Positions 24,644 to 36,378 of a stretch of 64,000 nucleotides of DNA are shown one piece after another. Made by a program: the position numbers and the translations under genes. How positions within the stretch are numbered: the stretch's first letter is position 1; every line of letters starts with the position of its first letter. The stretch lies in NCBI GenBank assembly GCA_014925825.1, contig JACGCK010000014.1, forward strand, positions 186,001 to 250,000. Direction: 5' to 3'. This stretch comes from Pholiota molesta (Eukaryota > Basidiomycota > Agaricomycetes > Agaricales > Strophariaceae). The notes below the pieces were generated by a model. That model saw only the letters and a program-made list of their open reading frames with translations, had not been told where the DNA came from and ran no database searches.

Positions 24644-25096
24644 ATGAAATTACGGATGGCACAACCACAAAGTCCGTACAGTAGAGATGACGCTGAATTT
24701 AAAGGCGCCGAAAGAAAAGAGCATCTTCGTGACGGGTCGTCCATTTCAAAAAAGATTGAAGGTCGTCGCGTCGCAATGCAGAGTCTATTCGGTAGCCAAT
24801 GGAGCAAGAACTGGTAGGAACCTCCAAAGACAGAACCAGAACCCCATCGGACAGCAGAAGAGGCAGAGGCCTTGCGAGCAGTCAAAAGAACACGTCGCCT
24901 GAAAGACCATGTCAGACAAAATACTCAGCTCTGGAATTCAACCGAGTCAGCATCCTCCGCGCGTGACGTGGATGAGCCTCTCAACGTATGCAAAAGGTGT
25001 CTTGACCAAGTCTTGACTGTAAAGTCGACTCAGAATTGTTCATATCCAGCACGGCAACGCTTCCTCAGCGTAGCTATCAATCGTGGCTGTCAGTAA
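24644..25096 (+). pseudogene. Broken ORF with one in-frame stop
   Basis: A frame from ATG 24644 (MKLRMAQPQSPYSRDDAEF) reads 57 codons to TAG at 24815-24817. The same frame then stays open for 92 more codons (EPPKTEPEPHRTAEEAEALR and on) to a stop at 25094-25096. The protein would be charged and coiled-coil-like. The stop may be a nonsense mutation, or an intron I could not place may remove it. No family recognised. It lies downstream of, and on the same strand as, the membrane-protein gene. Confidence 0.3.
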
Positions 25097-25319
25097 TGCA
25101 TCTGAGCAATGATAAGTAAGGCAACGATGAGATACGTAGCGATAGAACTCACGACATTGTACCCTCCTTAGTAGCTGCTCATCATTGCGGATGACCTGGC
25201 CGTCAACGTGTCGAGGTCAACGTCGTCGAAAACAGTCCTTTGTTTGGCAACACCAAGCAAAGCACACCGGTGACCACAGCGGAGAACCGTGATTGCCGGC
25301 GATTGCCGTGCTTACAACC

Positions 25320-25948
25320 ATGCACTACCTTGTGAAATACGGCCTCATCCTCCTCCTTCCTTTCTCTTATCTCTTCTATCGCCGTTTCCCAACCTTCAGA
25401 CTCACTTCAAATCGCGTACCCACAGCGCCACCGCCCGCAGAGACAGAACCAAAGAAACCGCTCAAGAGCATCATGCAAGCAGCCCGTGACGATCTCGCCC
25501 CTCCCAAGGATGACCCCATTACCACGGAACAGCTGAAGCAATACGATGGTTCAGATCCAACAAAGCCCATTTACGTCGCTATCAAAGGTACGCTGAAACG
25601 TCTGACGTGTCGAATAGATCGCTCATCATGGTGGGCGTCGCCAATAGGCACTGTCTTCGACGTTTCGAGCAAAGCTGAGGTGTACGGCCCTGGGAAGTCC
25701 TACAGCATTTTCGCGGGCAAGGATGGGTCGCGTGGGCTGGGCATGTCTAGTTTGAAGCCAGAGGATGCTGTTGCCGACTACAGCAAGCTCGATGAGAAGG
25801 ATATGAAGGTCCTCGACGACTGGCACGCTTTCTTTTCGTGAGTTGTTAGTCATCTTCCCCCAATTGGAGGTCTCTGAATGATGTTGTACGCAGAAAACGG
25901 TACAACATCGTTGGAAAGGTTATCGATGGACCAATCCCCCCATCTTAG
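25320..25948 (+). CDS. Cytochrome b5-like heme-binding protein (MAPR/Dap1 type)
   Basis: Exons 25320-25587, 25648-25837 and 25894-25948 give 170 codons. The first intron (60 bp) is in frame, so an unspliced reading also looks open, but removing it restores the domain: YVAIKGTVFDVS directly followed by SKAEVYGPGKSYSIFAGKDG. A hydrophobic N-terminal segment (residues about 6-20, YGLILLLPFSYLFY) suggests a single membrane anchor. The soluble part has the layout of membrane-associated progesterone receptor (MAPR) proteins, the family of yeast Dap1, which bind heme and support cytochrome P450 enzymes of sterol synthesis. It ends RYNIVGKVIDGPIPPS. The family assignment is confident; the role is inferred from relatives. 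Confidence 0.85.
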
Positions 25949-26509
25949 ACTTCTCTCGCGTCTCAAGACCTTCTCATTCGACGTTCAATCATCGATCCAC
26001 TTATCCACGCCCTTATGCCCCCTTATTTTTATCCACTACGTTGAAAGAAAGAACAAGGCTGTAATTAGGACTTATACCACCTCCCAGTCTCATATCCAGT
26101 TGTTTATCGCTATCTTGGATATCTATCATTGGGTTCGAGTACCTTGGGGATTCGGCGTTCGGTATGATAAACGCATCTTTAAATCCTGGGACCCTGGACA
26201 CACGTATTCTCGGGCCAGACACTGACCGCTTCGCGCCTTTAGTTCGATTCCACACGACGGAGAATACCAAGAAAGTCAATCCCGGCCGGGATTACTTCTT
26301 GAGAACGTCGGGAATCGCGTCATCGATATCCACGGATGTCGAGGCCAGGCCGAATGGTTGGATTCCGTCAAGCCTCCGAGATTCTTGTGATGATGAGTAA
26401 GAAATTGAAAATAGCTTGAAGACGAACGTAAAAGTTGACTATGATACATAACTCAAACTTTCGACATAGAAGTACATAAACTCCCACCCAACGCCAACGA
26501 CCTCAGACT
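25949..26509. other. Intergenic, no gene
   Basis: Between the convergent MAPR-like and CFEM genes. A 115-codon open frame (25878-26225) overlaps the end of the MAPR-like gene in another frame and has no support. It probably holds the two 3' untranslated regions. Confidence 0.4.
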
Positions 26510-27449
26510 TCAGTAGCCCAGTAGACCCCAAACACACACCGCCCCCACGAAGAACCCCCACCCCGGCCCCGCATCGCGCCGCACAGAGCCCGCACCCGAC
26601 ACCGTCGCCGAGGGCGGCAGCGTCACCGTCTGCACCACCACGCTCGTGCTCGTGGGCGACGTCCCCGGCGCCGTGAGGCTGCTGGGCGCTGCGCTGATGA
26701 TCGGGCCGCCGGGGTTAAAAGCCGTGCCTGGAGTCGTTCCCGGGGCAAATGTGGGCGGCGCTGAGCCGGTGGGCGTGGGGCTGGGTGTGGGTGGGGCTTG
26801 GGAGGAGGTGGCGGTAGTCTGGGACGTGGGTGACGGCTGGGAGGAGGTGCTGGACGTGGAATGCGCTGATGTGGTGGTGGTGGGCTGTGTGGTGTTCGTG
26901 GTGGTGCGTGTGGATGTGGTGGTGGATGTGAACGCTGTGTGACCGATGGAGATCGATTATTTTGGAACACGAATTTGTTGGATATGAAAAGATCGTGAGC
27001 ACGGAGCGGACTGAACTTTGCTTGAAGGCGAAGGTATTCTCTCACCTGAGCAGAAAGTATCCAGCACGCCATTCAGTGTACTCTGATCCTCGATCGGACA
27101 CACGCTAGAGGCACATCCCACGGTCGCAGCGATGAACGAGTGGCTGCTACAGAGACACGATGGATCCGGATTTTGTCTATACAAAGAAACTGTCAATTCC
27201 CAGACGCCTTGACGGGCGTGCGCAGCGCCCTTATCCTCAGCTTGCGACATACAGTGAGCATCCGATGGCCGTCGCGGCCGTCCTCGCACAGTTCACGGCG
27301 CATGCCGGGAGATCATCCAGGCCGCCGCCTCCTTGCGCTCTTGTGTTAGCGACGCACTGGGTGGAGAGTAAGGTGTAGAGGGCGAGGGTGCGGAGATACG
27401 AGCCTGAAAGGCTTGAAGGGCGAGCATGGAGCATGATCGAGCGGAACAT
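26510..27449 (-). CDS. CFEM-domain secreted protein with GPI-type tail
   Basis: Exons 27449-27253, 27176-27046 and 26934-26510 give 250 codons. After a signal-peptide-like start (LRTLALYTLLSTQCVA) comes a CFEM domain with the expected eight cysteines: LPACAVNCARTAATAIGC, then across the first intron PDPSCLCSSHSFIAATVGC, ASSVC and DTFC. A long Thr/Ser/Pro-rich stalk (about 100 residues) follows, then a C-terminal hydrophobic stretch (GWGFFVGAVCVWGLLGY) typical of GPI-anchored wall proteins. CFEM proteins of fungi act at the surface in heme or iron uptake, adhesion or host interaction. The strongly T-rich stalk produces a long open frame on the opposite strand (26646-26942), which I reject. An in-frame Met five codons after the chosen start is an alternative. 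Confidence 0.85.
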
Positions 27450-28437
27450 GACGGTTGCTCTCCAACGTCTGAGGTGGCAAAAAGAAGGTATCGTGAGGAC
27501 GTAAAAATGGAGTGTGTTAATTTTATCGAACCCGACATCTTTGAATGTTTTTTTTTTTCGTGTGTTGATCCGAAGTACTCAATTCAGAAGATGCAAAATT
27601 GCGAAGAGTGCAACGGTTTGGTTGCGGTCCTAATTGTGTAGGGCAACGACAAGGATTTTTGAGAGATGGATGGCCCCGTAGGCGTCTACTCGGTTCTCAA
27701 AGACCACCTGGGACGTCCAAAACGCATGACCATGCTCTTTGATTCTTGTCTCCCTAGAAAAGCTGGCTATTAATAGGAAAGTGATCCAAACAACGGCAAC
27801 GGAAGATATAAATAACACCTCGCTGATCACTTGATCCAAAGTTCAGAGCGCCCATTATTTCGCACTTTGATCTTAGCGCGCATTGTATTCTTATAGTCTA
27901 TAGCATACTGAAGGAGATCAAGAGAAATTTGTTGTCTCAACTGAGATGGGTTTTCTTGTACCAGGCCAACGCGGCTTGTCATCTGGTACATGTTCTTTTG
28001 GATTCTTCGGCTTGACAAGCATCGCCTGAACATTGAATACTGAGTACCGAACGCTTATACGTACCGGAATTCTAGAATGATATGCCACTGTCAACCAAAG
28101 TGGTCATCATCTCATGCAAAATATTTAGCAATCAGTATCTAAGAAACTTTCACATCCTGGAAGCGGATGGTACACGAAACGCACGGCAATGTAACGCGAT
28201 TCACAACTCAAGCAGTAGGATGGGGTAAACACGTCTGGCGCGATAATCGGACCTCATAGTTGATTGACATGGGAGGAAGTCGATGAGAATATGGCATAGA
28301 TATAACCCACGTCAGACCCACGTAGTCTTCTGGAGGGTTCGCGTCGTCCTTGGCAAAGAGGTACATGCGTCGACTTGCTCGCCCAAGCCAGGTCGGCTCT
28401 CTATTTATAGAATTCCGACAGAACCCATCTGATAACC
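27450..28437. other. Intergenic, no gene
   Basis: Only short open frames on both strands. The first part probably carries the CFEM promoter. No repeat or domain recognised. Confidence 0.4.
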
Positions 28438-28711
28438 ATGGATTTCGCTCAATCGAGCGAGTATTTCGAAGAGTGTTGTATTGACGTTGATGACACCTCC
28501 GATAACAATGATCATGGCAAGGTTCTTTGTCTACGTGGAGGTCTCGCGCGGCCCGTACGCCCCTGCGATATGGAGATAGAAAGACGACTTATATTGACGT
28601 GTGCCAGTGGCGCAATACCAAACAACGAAGTAAGCAAGCCTTGTTTCTTATCTCCGTTTTCTTGTCCGATTATTTCTTGTAATTGATCTCACTGAAATAC
28701 CCACATAGTGA
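28438..28711 (+). CDS. Possible small protein of unknown function
   Basis: ATG 28438 starts a 64-codon acidic, Cys-containing frame (MDFAQSSEYFEECCIDVDD). A good GTAAGC donor at 28630 and an ACATAG acceptor ending at 28708 would join it directly to TGA (28709-28711). Reading through, it ends at 28686. A TATA-like ctatttatag sits about 40 bp upstream. Four cysteines, no signal peptide, no family. Weakly supported. Confidence 0.25.
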
Positions 28712-29486
28712 GAGCGAATCAGGTTCCAGGAACAAACGGCCCAGGATTCACAGATTCATATATGGAATAAGTACACAATCAAACCTTAGAGAATGTTGTA
28801 CACCGTATCTGGCCATTATTTATCCATTGGGAAGTTTCAAATGTTAACCCTTGGGGTCGTTGAACCTCGTATACCCTTCATGAACGCATGATACGGACAT
28901 TGGACGCGCCAAGGCTTCGAACTCACGGCATTGTGTCAGGTGGATTGTATATTCAAGTAGGATTCTATCTCTAGCTTGATCGAAACATCAGGACCAAATT
29001 TCAAGTTGTCTCTCTTCAAGATGATTTTCGCCTTTATTTTTTTTTGTAATATTCTAGTGAGAAGATCTCTTAATTATAGAAGAGGACCGAATTAGCCTCG
29101 GTATTTTGGAGTGTGAATATCCTAATTTAGAGAATTGCGTGGGGAGCAATCACGTTTGCTCAAAATACTCATGTACTCATGTACTCAAGGCTTATACACG
29201 AAACCGGTAATCCGTTATGCCCGTTTAAGTATTCACGTAACTTGTATATTGTGCTGTTACATTCCGATAGCGCCGCTGATGCGTCCAATCTGTTTGAGAC
29301 CTCGTATAGCTCGGCAGGACGGTCAGCAGAACAGTTCTTGCCAAGGTGTATTTCTTACTCCTTCAATACCAAGGCTGGACGTGCAAGATTATCATTACAA
29401 TACGTGTCTTGAGGTGATTCGTCAAAGGAACTTGTACTCTGTGAAATTTTATCGAAAGTAGCACGACTAGAGAGTAGACAGACTTG
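28712..29486. other. Intergenic, no gene
   Basis: AT-rich, with a few short open frames (such as 29135-29461) that lack support. No repeat seen. Confidence 0.4.
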
Positions 29487-29492
29487 TATAAA
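29487..29492 (+). promoter_or_regulatory. TATA box of the secreted-protein gene
   Basis: TATAAA in acttgTATAAAtgcag lies 94 bp upstream of the start codon at 29581, the expected spacing for a fungal promoter with a short 5' leader. Confidence 0.5.
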
Positions 29493-29580
29493 TGCAGAGG
29501 AAAAAAGTCATAATCTGCAGTATTCGAAGCATCTCAAATCGTCTACTACCTTGCCTTCTCAAGTGCAACACTCAAAAAAG

Positions 29581-30370
29581 ATGTCTTTCACTCTTAAAAA
29601 GATCAACTCTCTCCTCGTCGCTTGCATCATTGCGGTGACCGCTGTCGGAGCGATCCCCCAGACCACTACCCCGCCCGACACCGCAATCACCTGTACGACG
29701 ATTGCCACTGGGCTCTTGTCGGGTACCAATGGTGGTAAGCACCGTTGAAATACACATTTATATTTCATTCTAAGTTTCGCCATTCGTCGCAGAATCCGTT
29801 GGGTGGCTGTTTGACGGCCTCGATGCTCTCAATTACGACACGAGAACTACTGGCACGGTCAATGTAGAATTCCAAGCTTGCACTCCCAACCCCGGCGGGT
29901 TTGCGAACGCTGCAGGTGGCGATATTAGCGGTGCGTACGCTCGAACAGCTTCCGCCTGCCCGAATATTGAACATTTCCTTAGGACATGTCTTCCTCTCTG
30001 ACTTTAACCAGTGCCTGGGTGTTCCCGACGAGCTGTTGCTCACGATTAGCAAGGTAGACTGCTCCCTCGTCAATGACGACCAACAGTTTATCCAGGCATG
30101 GGTGTTCAACAACGGACAGATTACTTGGGTCAGTACCTTTTGGACTAAATATTTCTCGAAACGGCACTGACTTAACTTTGTCGGCAGAGCGGACACACCA
30201 CCGCTGATGGCACCGTCATCGAAGGAGGCGATTGCGGAACCGATGGTGCTGGACAGTATGGATACGAGGCAGTCAAGAAGCCCCTTGGTGAACCAAACCT
30301 TGGAGGCCAAGAGGTCAAATGCATCAGCTCGAAGACCGCGGCCAGGGCGTTCCCCTTCATTCTCGCTTGA
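29581..30370 (+). CDS. Small secreted protein, unknown family
   Basis: Exons 29581-29734, 29793-29930, 29983-30128 and 30188-30370 give 206 codons. The N-terminus (INSLLVACIIAVTAVGAIPQ) is a clear signal peptide, with likely cleavage near Ala23. The mature protein is rich in Gly, Asp, Asn and Thr and contains several cysteines (AITCTTIA, EFQACTPN, FNQCLGVPDE, KVDCSLVND, EGGDCGTDG, EVKCISSK). No known enzyme motif. The Trp- and Gly-rich repeated look could suit a beta-fold secreted protein, but that is a guess. A TATA box lies upstream. The third intron begins GTCAGT, a weaker donor, but is required to reach the SGHTTADGT segment. Confidence 0.75.
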
Positions 30371-30591
30371 GGAATAGACGCGCCGCATACTCAAGATTGG
30401 GATGGAAGAGTAGTGAACTTGTGCGCAAATGGTTCCAAATGCATTGTATATATTTTTATTCGGCGATTGTATATGTAACGCCTAAAAGAAATGTAAATTG
30501 ATATGTACCGTCTTCAAAATTGGATTATGATTTTGAATCAATAAATTACACTCGATAAAAGAAAGCCAACAAGAAACTATTTACTAATTTG

Positions 30592-32804
30592 CTACAAATA
30601 TAATGTGACTAGTTGCATTCCATGGCGTGCTAGTTGATTTCTTGCTATTCGGTAATATGTCCGATATTCATCGAGGCCATCTTCGTCGATGTCGTCGGTG
30701 CTGCAAAGATCGAAGACAATCGGAGCGCGAGTGTCTATTTTCGTGACCGGGCCCAGCGTCGTTACGCTCCCAGCATCTTCCTGACAGGATAATCCCACTG
30801 CGTGACAGGTTTTTGAGACGTGGATATTGCTCTCATCCCCTCCAAAGTTGAGTATACCAAACGTCATCTGGAAGTTACCTTGACTGTTGCGACCATCAGG
30901 CCCAGATATCCCCTTATCCAGCAGGGTATACGTATGGGCTCGGAGCTCGTCTTCCCAGAACTTGATGGGAGCAATGTCCACCACGGCGTAGTAGTCCCCA
31001 ATGGGATTATTCGATGCGGCTGGATCGTCGAATGAGATAGCGGGCATCAATAGGATTGGTATACGCAGCCCCAAGTGAGTCAGTGTGAGCGGCTCTATCG
31101 GTCGCATCGGTTCTACTTGTATGTACGAGTAGCGGTAAAGGTAGCGTTGGGGGCTGGATGGCAGAAGGGAAGAAATCGACGTCCACTGAGGGGAAGGGAG
31201 GTCGGACGCCCAGTTGAACATGTCGAAGACGTCTCGGTATGAGCTCAGCAGCTCTTTGATCAGGCGGAAAAACGCCCTCTCGGCGCCTTCGCCGTAGGCA
31301 ATTGAGATACTGATGTCAAAAATTCCCATCAGTGAATATGCAGTGTCTTCTTCGCGCGTTACTTCACGCTTCGCCGCCAGCTGCATCCTGCGCGAAATAG
31401 AGGTAGCGTGTATGTTCAGCAGCTCGTACTCTGTAATGGTAGTTGCCAGCTCAATTTGTTCCTGGATTTGGGAATCCAACGCGTCGCTATACGGCGAAGC
31501 GCCGACAAGTCGTTTCCAATCCACGCCATAAAACCTCATACAGTTCGGCGCAAGGAGCTCCTGTAACGTCCAACCGCGGGTAAACCAAGGATCCAGGTGC
31601 ATGTCCGGCAGCGACGCCGTCTCCGCGAGATACGTCATACATACGCTGGCGTCGCGATACCACTTATACATCGAGCGAATGGACTCGTCGAGCTCGGCGC
31701 TGCTCTCCTTGTTAATGCACACTGTGTCCATCCAGCCAAGATGGACGCCGTGTTCCGCCCATGACGTCTGGCAGAATTGAACCAGTTTACGGTGGCCTGG
31801 ATGCGTTGAATCGAGGCCTCCTCTACGCCAGTCGGCGTAGGTCACTTCTCCTGGCGCCTCTCGGATCCAGGTATGGGACAAGATGGCGTATCGTGTGTAT
31901 TTTGACACGCACCCTTCGATAGCCTCTAATTCGGCCTCCGCCTCTGTCATCCATGGCTTGATACCAGTCTCAATCTCGGAAACGAACGTGTCCTCGTTGA
32001 ACTCGGATTGCAGCCGCGGTGCAAGGAGAGCGTAAATCTCGCTCCTCTCGAGGAGCGTTATTTGGAGAGTGGTATCGTGCGGCTTGAAGAACAACAGACG
32101 GATAGGCATCTTGTTGAATACGCGGTGGCGGAGCGCCATGAGCACCTTCTCCGTCCGCGTGGGTTGTAGGTGCTGTATGGAGACGTTTTGTTGTTCTGCG
32201 TCTGACGAATAAATATCGTAGTCTTTATAAAATTGTGATTTTCCTCACCGTCGGTGGGATCAGACTGAGAAGAGGATCTTTTGGGTAACGGCACAGGGAT
32301 AACATTGGATTCGTCTACATGAAGAATTGTGTTCGTGCGGCTTCCTCTTGTAACATTGATCGCAAATCTCACCTTCCAAGTCGACCTCGACCTTGTTTTG
32401 GCGGTTTAATTGAGAGTTTACGACGTCAGATATGAAATCGCGGAGTACAATGAGAAATGTATGTCCTTCAGGCCCAAAGGCAACCTGGTTTGCTTGTTCT
32501 AAAGTAAGGCATTGTCAAAATCCACCGCAATTATAATCAACATACGCTCCTGACCTGTGTTATTCCTTCTACCAGTGCCGTTCTGCATGAATGGCATAAT
32601 AAAACACTGCAAGGACCTCAATAATAGCTGTTCTTGAGCGCTTGAAAGATCCGTATGGTCGAAATCTAGCGTGAATATGAGCATTAGAAAGCTTCACATT
32701 CTGAAGTTACTACTAGCTGACTCACCCATACTGTTAGGTTGGTCCTCTAATCGAACATCGGTATCAACTCTTCCGTTAGTTGGATCGTCAGCAGCGTGCG
32801 GCAT
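30592..32804 (-). CDS. HET-domain protein 1
   Basis: Exons 32804-32726, 32665-32546, 32498-32373, 32314-32249 and 32195-30592 give 664 codons. The large last exon carries a classical HET (heterokaryon incompatibility) domain: RYAILSHTW (about residues 232-240), GWMDTVCINKESSAELDES (about 284-302) and WFTRGWTLQELLAP (about 334-347). About 270 more residues follow, ending in HGMQLVTLYL, shared with HET2. The N-terminal 130 residues are spread over four small exons and hold no recognised domain. HET proteins trigger cell death when incompatible fungal cells fuse and act in NLR-like allorecognition; the partner here is unknown. An upstream in-frame ATG at 32906 is an alternative start. Its paralogue HET2 lies on the opposite strand 9 kb away. 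Confidence 0.88.
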
Positions 32805-33779
32805 TAGTTTCTGCTTCGAGGACGCCGAAAATGCGTTGGTAGCGAATGGAAGAAGCGCTAAATTCGAATGAGGTCGACGTTGCAGACGAAGAGAGCAGCC
32901 GCACACAACTGACTTCGTCGTCTGCGATGGCGAGTACTGCCCGACAAGCCAGCTGTCATCCTGTGCTGCGGGCCCAGTGCGGGCCTCACAGCCCCTAACC
33001 CTGTGGCGCCTGTATCCGGAATCTGCGCGTCAGGGCTTGACGTCCAGGTCGTTGTCATTGCGACCACAGGACATGCGTCCATTCCACCCTTTCCGGGGTG
33101 CCGTAACTCAGTCTGTATACACAGGAAGGGGTGAATGCCGTGGATAGGCTTGGACAGGGTGTTACCTACCTTGCATGAACGAGGAATACCTGAACCGTGA
33201 TTAGACTTGCACGCGGGACGCTCCTGTCCCTCCCCTGGATGGTGGTGAACTTATGAGATTAAGCGCCCAACTTCCGGTTACTAAATATAGTCCACACCGC
33301 ACACTTAGAATCAAACAATCAATATTTATATTGGTGATGATCGATGAGCACCGGGTCTAGCCTCTTCCCATCGATAGTGTTTCCATCCGATGTGTATACT
33401 GAAGGGCTTCGTTGGACCACTTTGTGCATCTGTAGCTGTGTGCTCCTCATCGAGCTCTATGGGCACAAATGAGTTGAACTGCGCAATTCATGCGAGGTTG
33501 CACGAAATTGGCTTACCTCACTCGGTAGAAAATGACGAGAAGTATCCAAACACCGACAGCGCAGTAGCTGAGACTATCAAGGAGACTGCATTACAATTTA
33601 CCAGTTAGTGCTTCGAGCTTTAAATTTATAATTCGCATAATACTATGCGGTCCAAAAGCTACTGCAGCAATAGCATGAGCGATAAAGAAGGTCGAACGCT
33701 GTCTGCGACAACGAGAACAACGCGATATGCGACCATCTGTCCATCTAGGCACCGTTGTACCCGGACGCTAGCGCGAGCA
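32805..33779. other. Intergenic, no gene
   Basis: Upstream of HET1. A 72-codon frame (33390-33608, MCILKGFVGPLCAS) has no support. Similarity to the Y block begins near 33750. Confidence 0.4.
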
Positions 33780-35800
33780 GCATCAGTACGCACAGCGCCT
33801 CCTCATCCCACCTGATTTCGAATTCGCACAGCAACGCAGCGCACTAACACAGGCCCCACACACGGGCCACATGCACGTGCCGTTGCGTAGAGTAGAGCCC
33901 GGGGGCGGGACGCGGTGACGAGCGAGCTGCAAGAAGGAGAAGGACCGAAAGCGACGATCGGGTGGTGAGGATGTTGGTGGTAGAGGCAAAAAAACAATCT
34001 CAATCGCGCAGATCGCGCACCGCCGAGTGCGTATGCGGACGACATACGTGCTCGGATGCGCACTGCCCGAGTAGATGCAGAGCCCGCGCCACCAACAGCC
34101 GGCCCCTAGGTCGTGCGTAGAGCGGCACAGCGGAGGAGGGAGACAAGGTGTAAATAGGCGCATCCGAATGCCTTTACGAGCACAGTGCTCGATCCTACTT
34201 GGAATCTACACCGTCGAGGCTTCAACACTACGTAAGGCGACATCGGGTTGCCACACCTGGTGATCGCAGATCAGAGATGCGCAATGGAGGCCCGACGGCG
34301 TTATGATGAGCGTTGGACGTCGACTGTGAATGAGAGTGTACGGTGCAAGCGACTGAGCTGAAAGGAGCAGATGGGCGACTTCCGACGTATGGAAAAGCCA
34401 GGTACGGAACATTTCGGGGTGGGTCACTCCGCGTGTGCATTTCATGGGGGAGAGGATGGGCGGAACGGCAGCATTGATATCAACACATCCGGCGAGAGGC
34501 CGGCGGTCAGTATCGAGGATGCGGGAGGCGGTGTGGGAGACTTGGAAGTTGGGGGAGACCACCGACTTGCAAAAGAGCCCTTCGGAGTTTGAAATGTTAT
34601 AATGCCGACAAGCCACTCGAGCTCGTCCAAATCTCGTTACGAGCCACCATCAGCCTCCGATTGGCCTCGGATTTCATTCCATTCTACGCCGGTTCCAATG
34701 TCAATAAGGACGATGAAGAAGACATGGAGGCCGTCGCTGGTAACTAAACTCAATCTCTTCCAACGGCAAGCTTACATATCCGTAGCAGAGTCTCCTTAGG
34801 CCACGACGACGACGATGACGATGACGCTAATGATGCCAAGTCTTTGGCGCGCATCGACGGTGAGCGACCCTCCACGTGTTGACGGCGCTGTATCGCTGGC
34901 TGAATCTGATGGTGATAGGTTCAAAACACTGGCCCACAGCTCGTCCCATTGGCAGGTGCGAATGCCACCTGGACGCTGGACGGCTCGGTCATCCTCTCCC
35001 GGAACGTGCTCGGCTCGAAGTGCAGGCGCAGGACCGGCCTACAGCCCGGCGACGGTGGACGTTTGTTCTCCCAAGAGAATCGCATGCCCAATGGCGCCCC
35101 AAGCTTACCCGCCCAACGGTCTGGCTACTGGCGGAACGTCTGGGTTGTGGAGATACGACGGGGAGACCGGGGTCGTGATCAAGGGAGCCTGCGCGCCGCC
35201 GTCGAATGCTGTATGGTGCGTAAGATGCTGTTTTACAACCAACAGACGTAATTATCCCGCCAGTTTCTTTTAGGTGCAACGGGTTTGGTGTTGCAACTAC
35301 GATTTAACTGGTGTATGCGCCTCCCTTCGTCCTGGTATCCTGGCTCGCGGTTTGTTATCCCTAAACGTCCCATGAGGTGAACTCCAGCGGAATGAAAGAC
35401 TATTCATTGTATTCAAGGGTGGCATCTGCATTGGACCTGCATCTGGGAAAGCGTCGATATCCTTTGGACTTGACGTTTCCGTGACTTTACCGGCGCGGAA
35501 GGCACTCCAGATTCTCAAATTCCAATAGGTCTGACGCCACCCTTCCGTAGAATGCTTGTTTCTGCGAGTTCTCGCCGTGATTGCTGCTCACGTTGGTCGA
35601 GTCAACGAGCTGCCTATTCTATGACGCTGATCATCCGACAGCTTACTTTTGATCGACAGTTGGCGGGCGCGCAGTATTCAATTCAAGGGGATCGACGTTC
35701 GATGTTCGACGTTCATTGGTTCAGAGCCTGCGCATCTCTCGCGGTATATTGCATATCCTTTCGCTCATTCACGACACTTACATCTCATTCCGAGTCTGTG
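33780..35800 (-). pseudogene. Y3: degenerate gene-B-related locus
   Basis: Inverted copy closest to Y1. The minus-strand frame 34616-34206 matches 4425-4781 of Y1 over about 115 codons (DTDRRPLAGCVDINAA). The plus strand is also open across 34815-35273. There it has an apparent intron (gtgagcgacc...ggtgatag, about 34860-34919) followed by LVPLAGANATWTLDGSVIL. Neither strand gives a complete model. Kept as degenerate. Confidence 0.35.
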
Positions 35801-36378
35801 TACGATTAAATTTTTAGTATCATAACTCCCTAATTGTTGCTTGTTATAAATGACGCTGAGTCCTTGAATCTATCATATTTTACGGGCTGGTCAATGAGCA
35901 TCAGCGGCGTGTTCAGAACATGGAAATGATTTTAGTTACGTCGTTCCGTGAGACTTGCCTGACATAAGGAAAAACATTTGGCAGGTGGAATGTTGATAGA
36001 TAGTCTGATATCAATCATGAATAACGGGAATCTTGGTTGCCACGAACAGTGTGTGCTTAAGTACAACAATACGATAGAGTACGACACATAATCTTCGCAG
36101 AAAATTCTTAATGCATGCTAGCTATCTCGTTTCTAATTCCTATCTATTCTAAAACCTGTCGAATTGTTGCCCATTATTCTCCAATATAAATTATAATATA
36201 TCTAATCCAGTGCGAAACGGACCATACATATGAAGGTGGCGACATGCAAGAAGGCATTCTGAAACTAAAAACATATATAGAAAGAAAAGTACTGAGCAAC
36301 TTGCGAATGCCCAGTAGATATTGGGGCCCGGCCCGTTTGCCGTAATCTAGACGAGGATTTGTTCGCCATCGATTCAGA

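Noticed and set aside
25293..25841. MAPR-like gene read as one unspliced frame
   Set aside because: The in-frame 60-bp intron interrupts the cytochrome b5-like core, and the true end needs the second intron.
26646..26942. 98-codon Val/Gly-rich frame on the plus strand
   Set aside because: Exact reverse of the Thr/Ser/Pro-rich stalk of the CFEM gene; composition explains the open frame.
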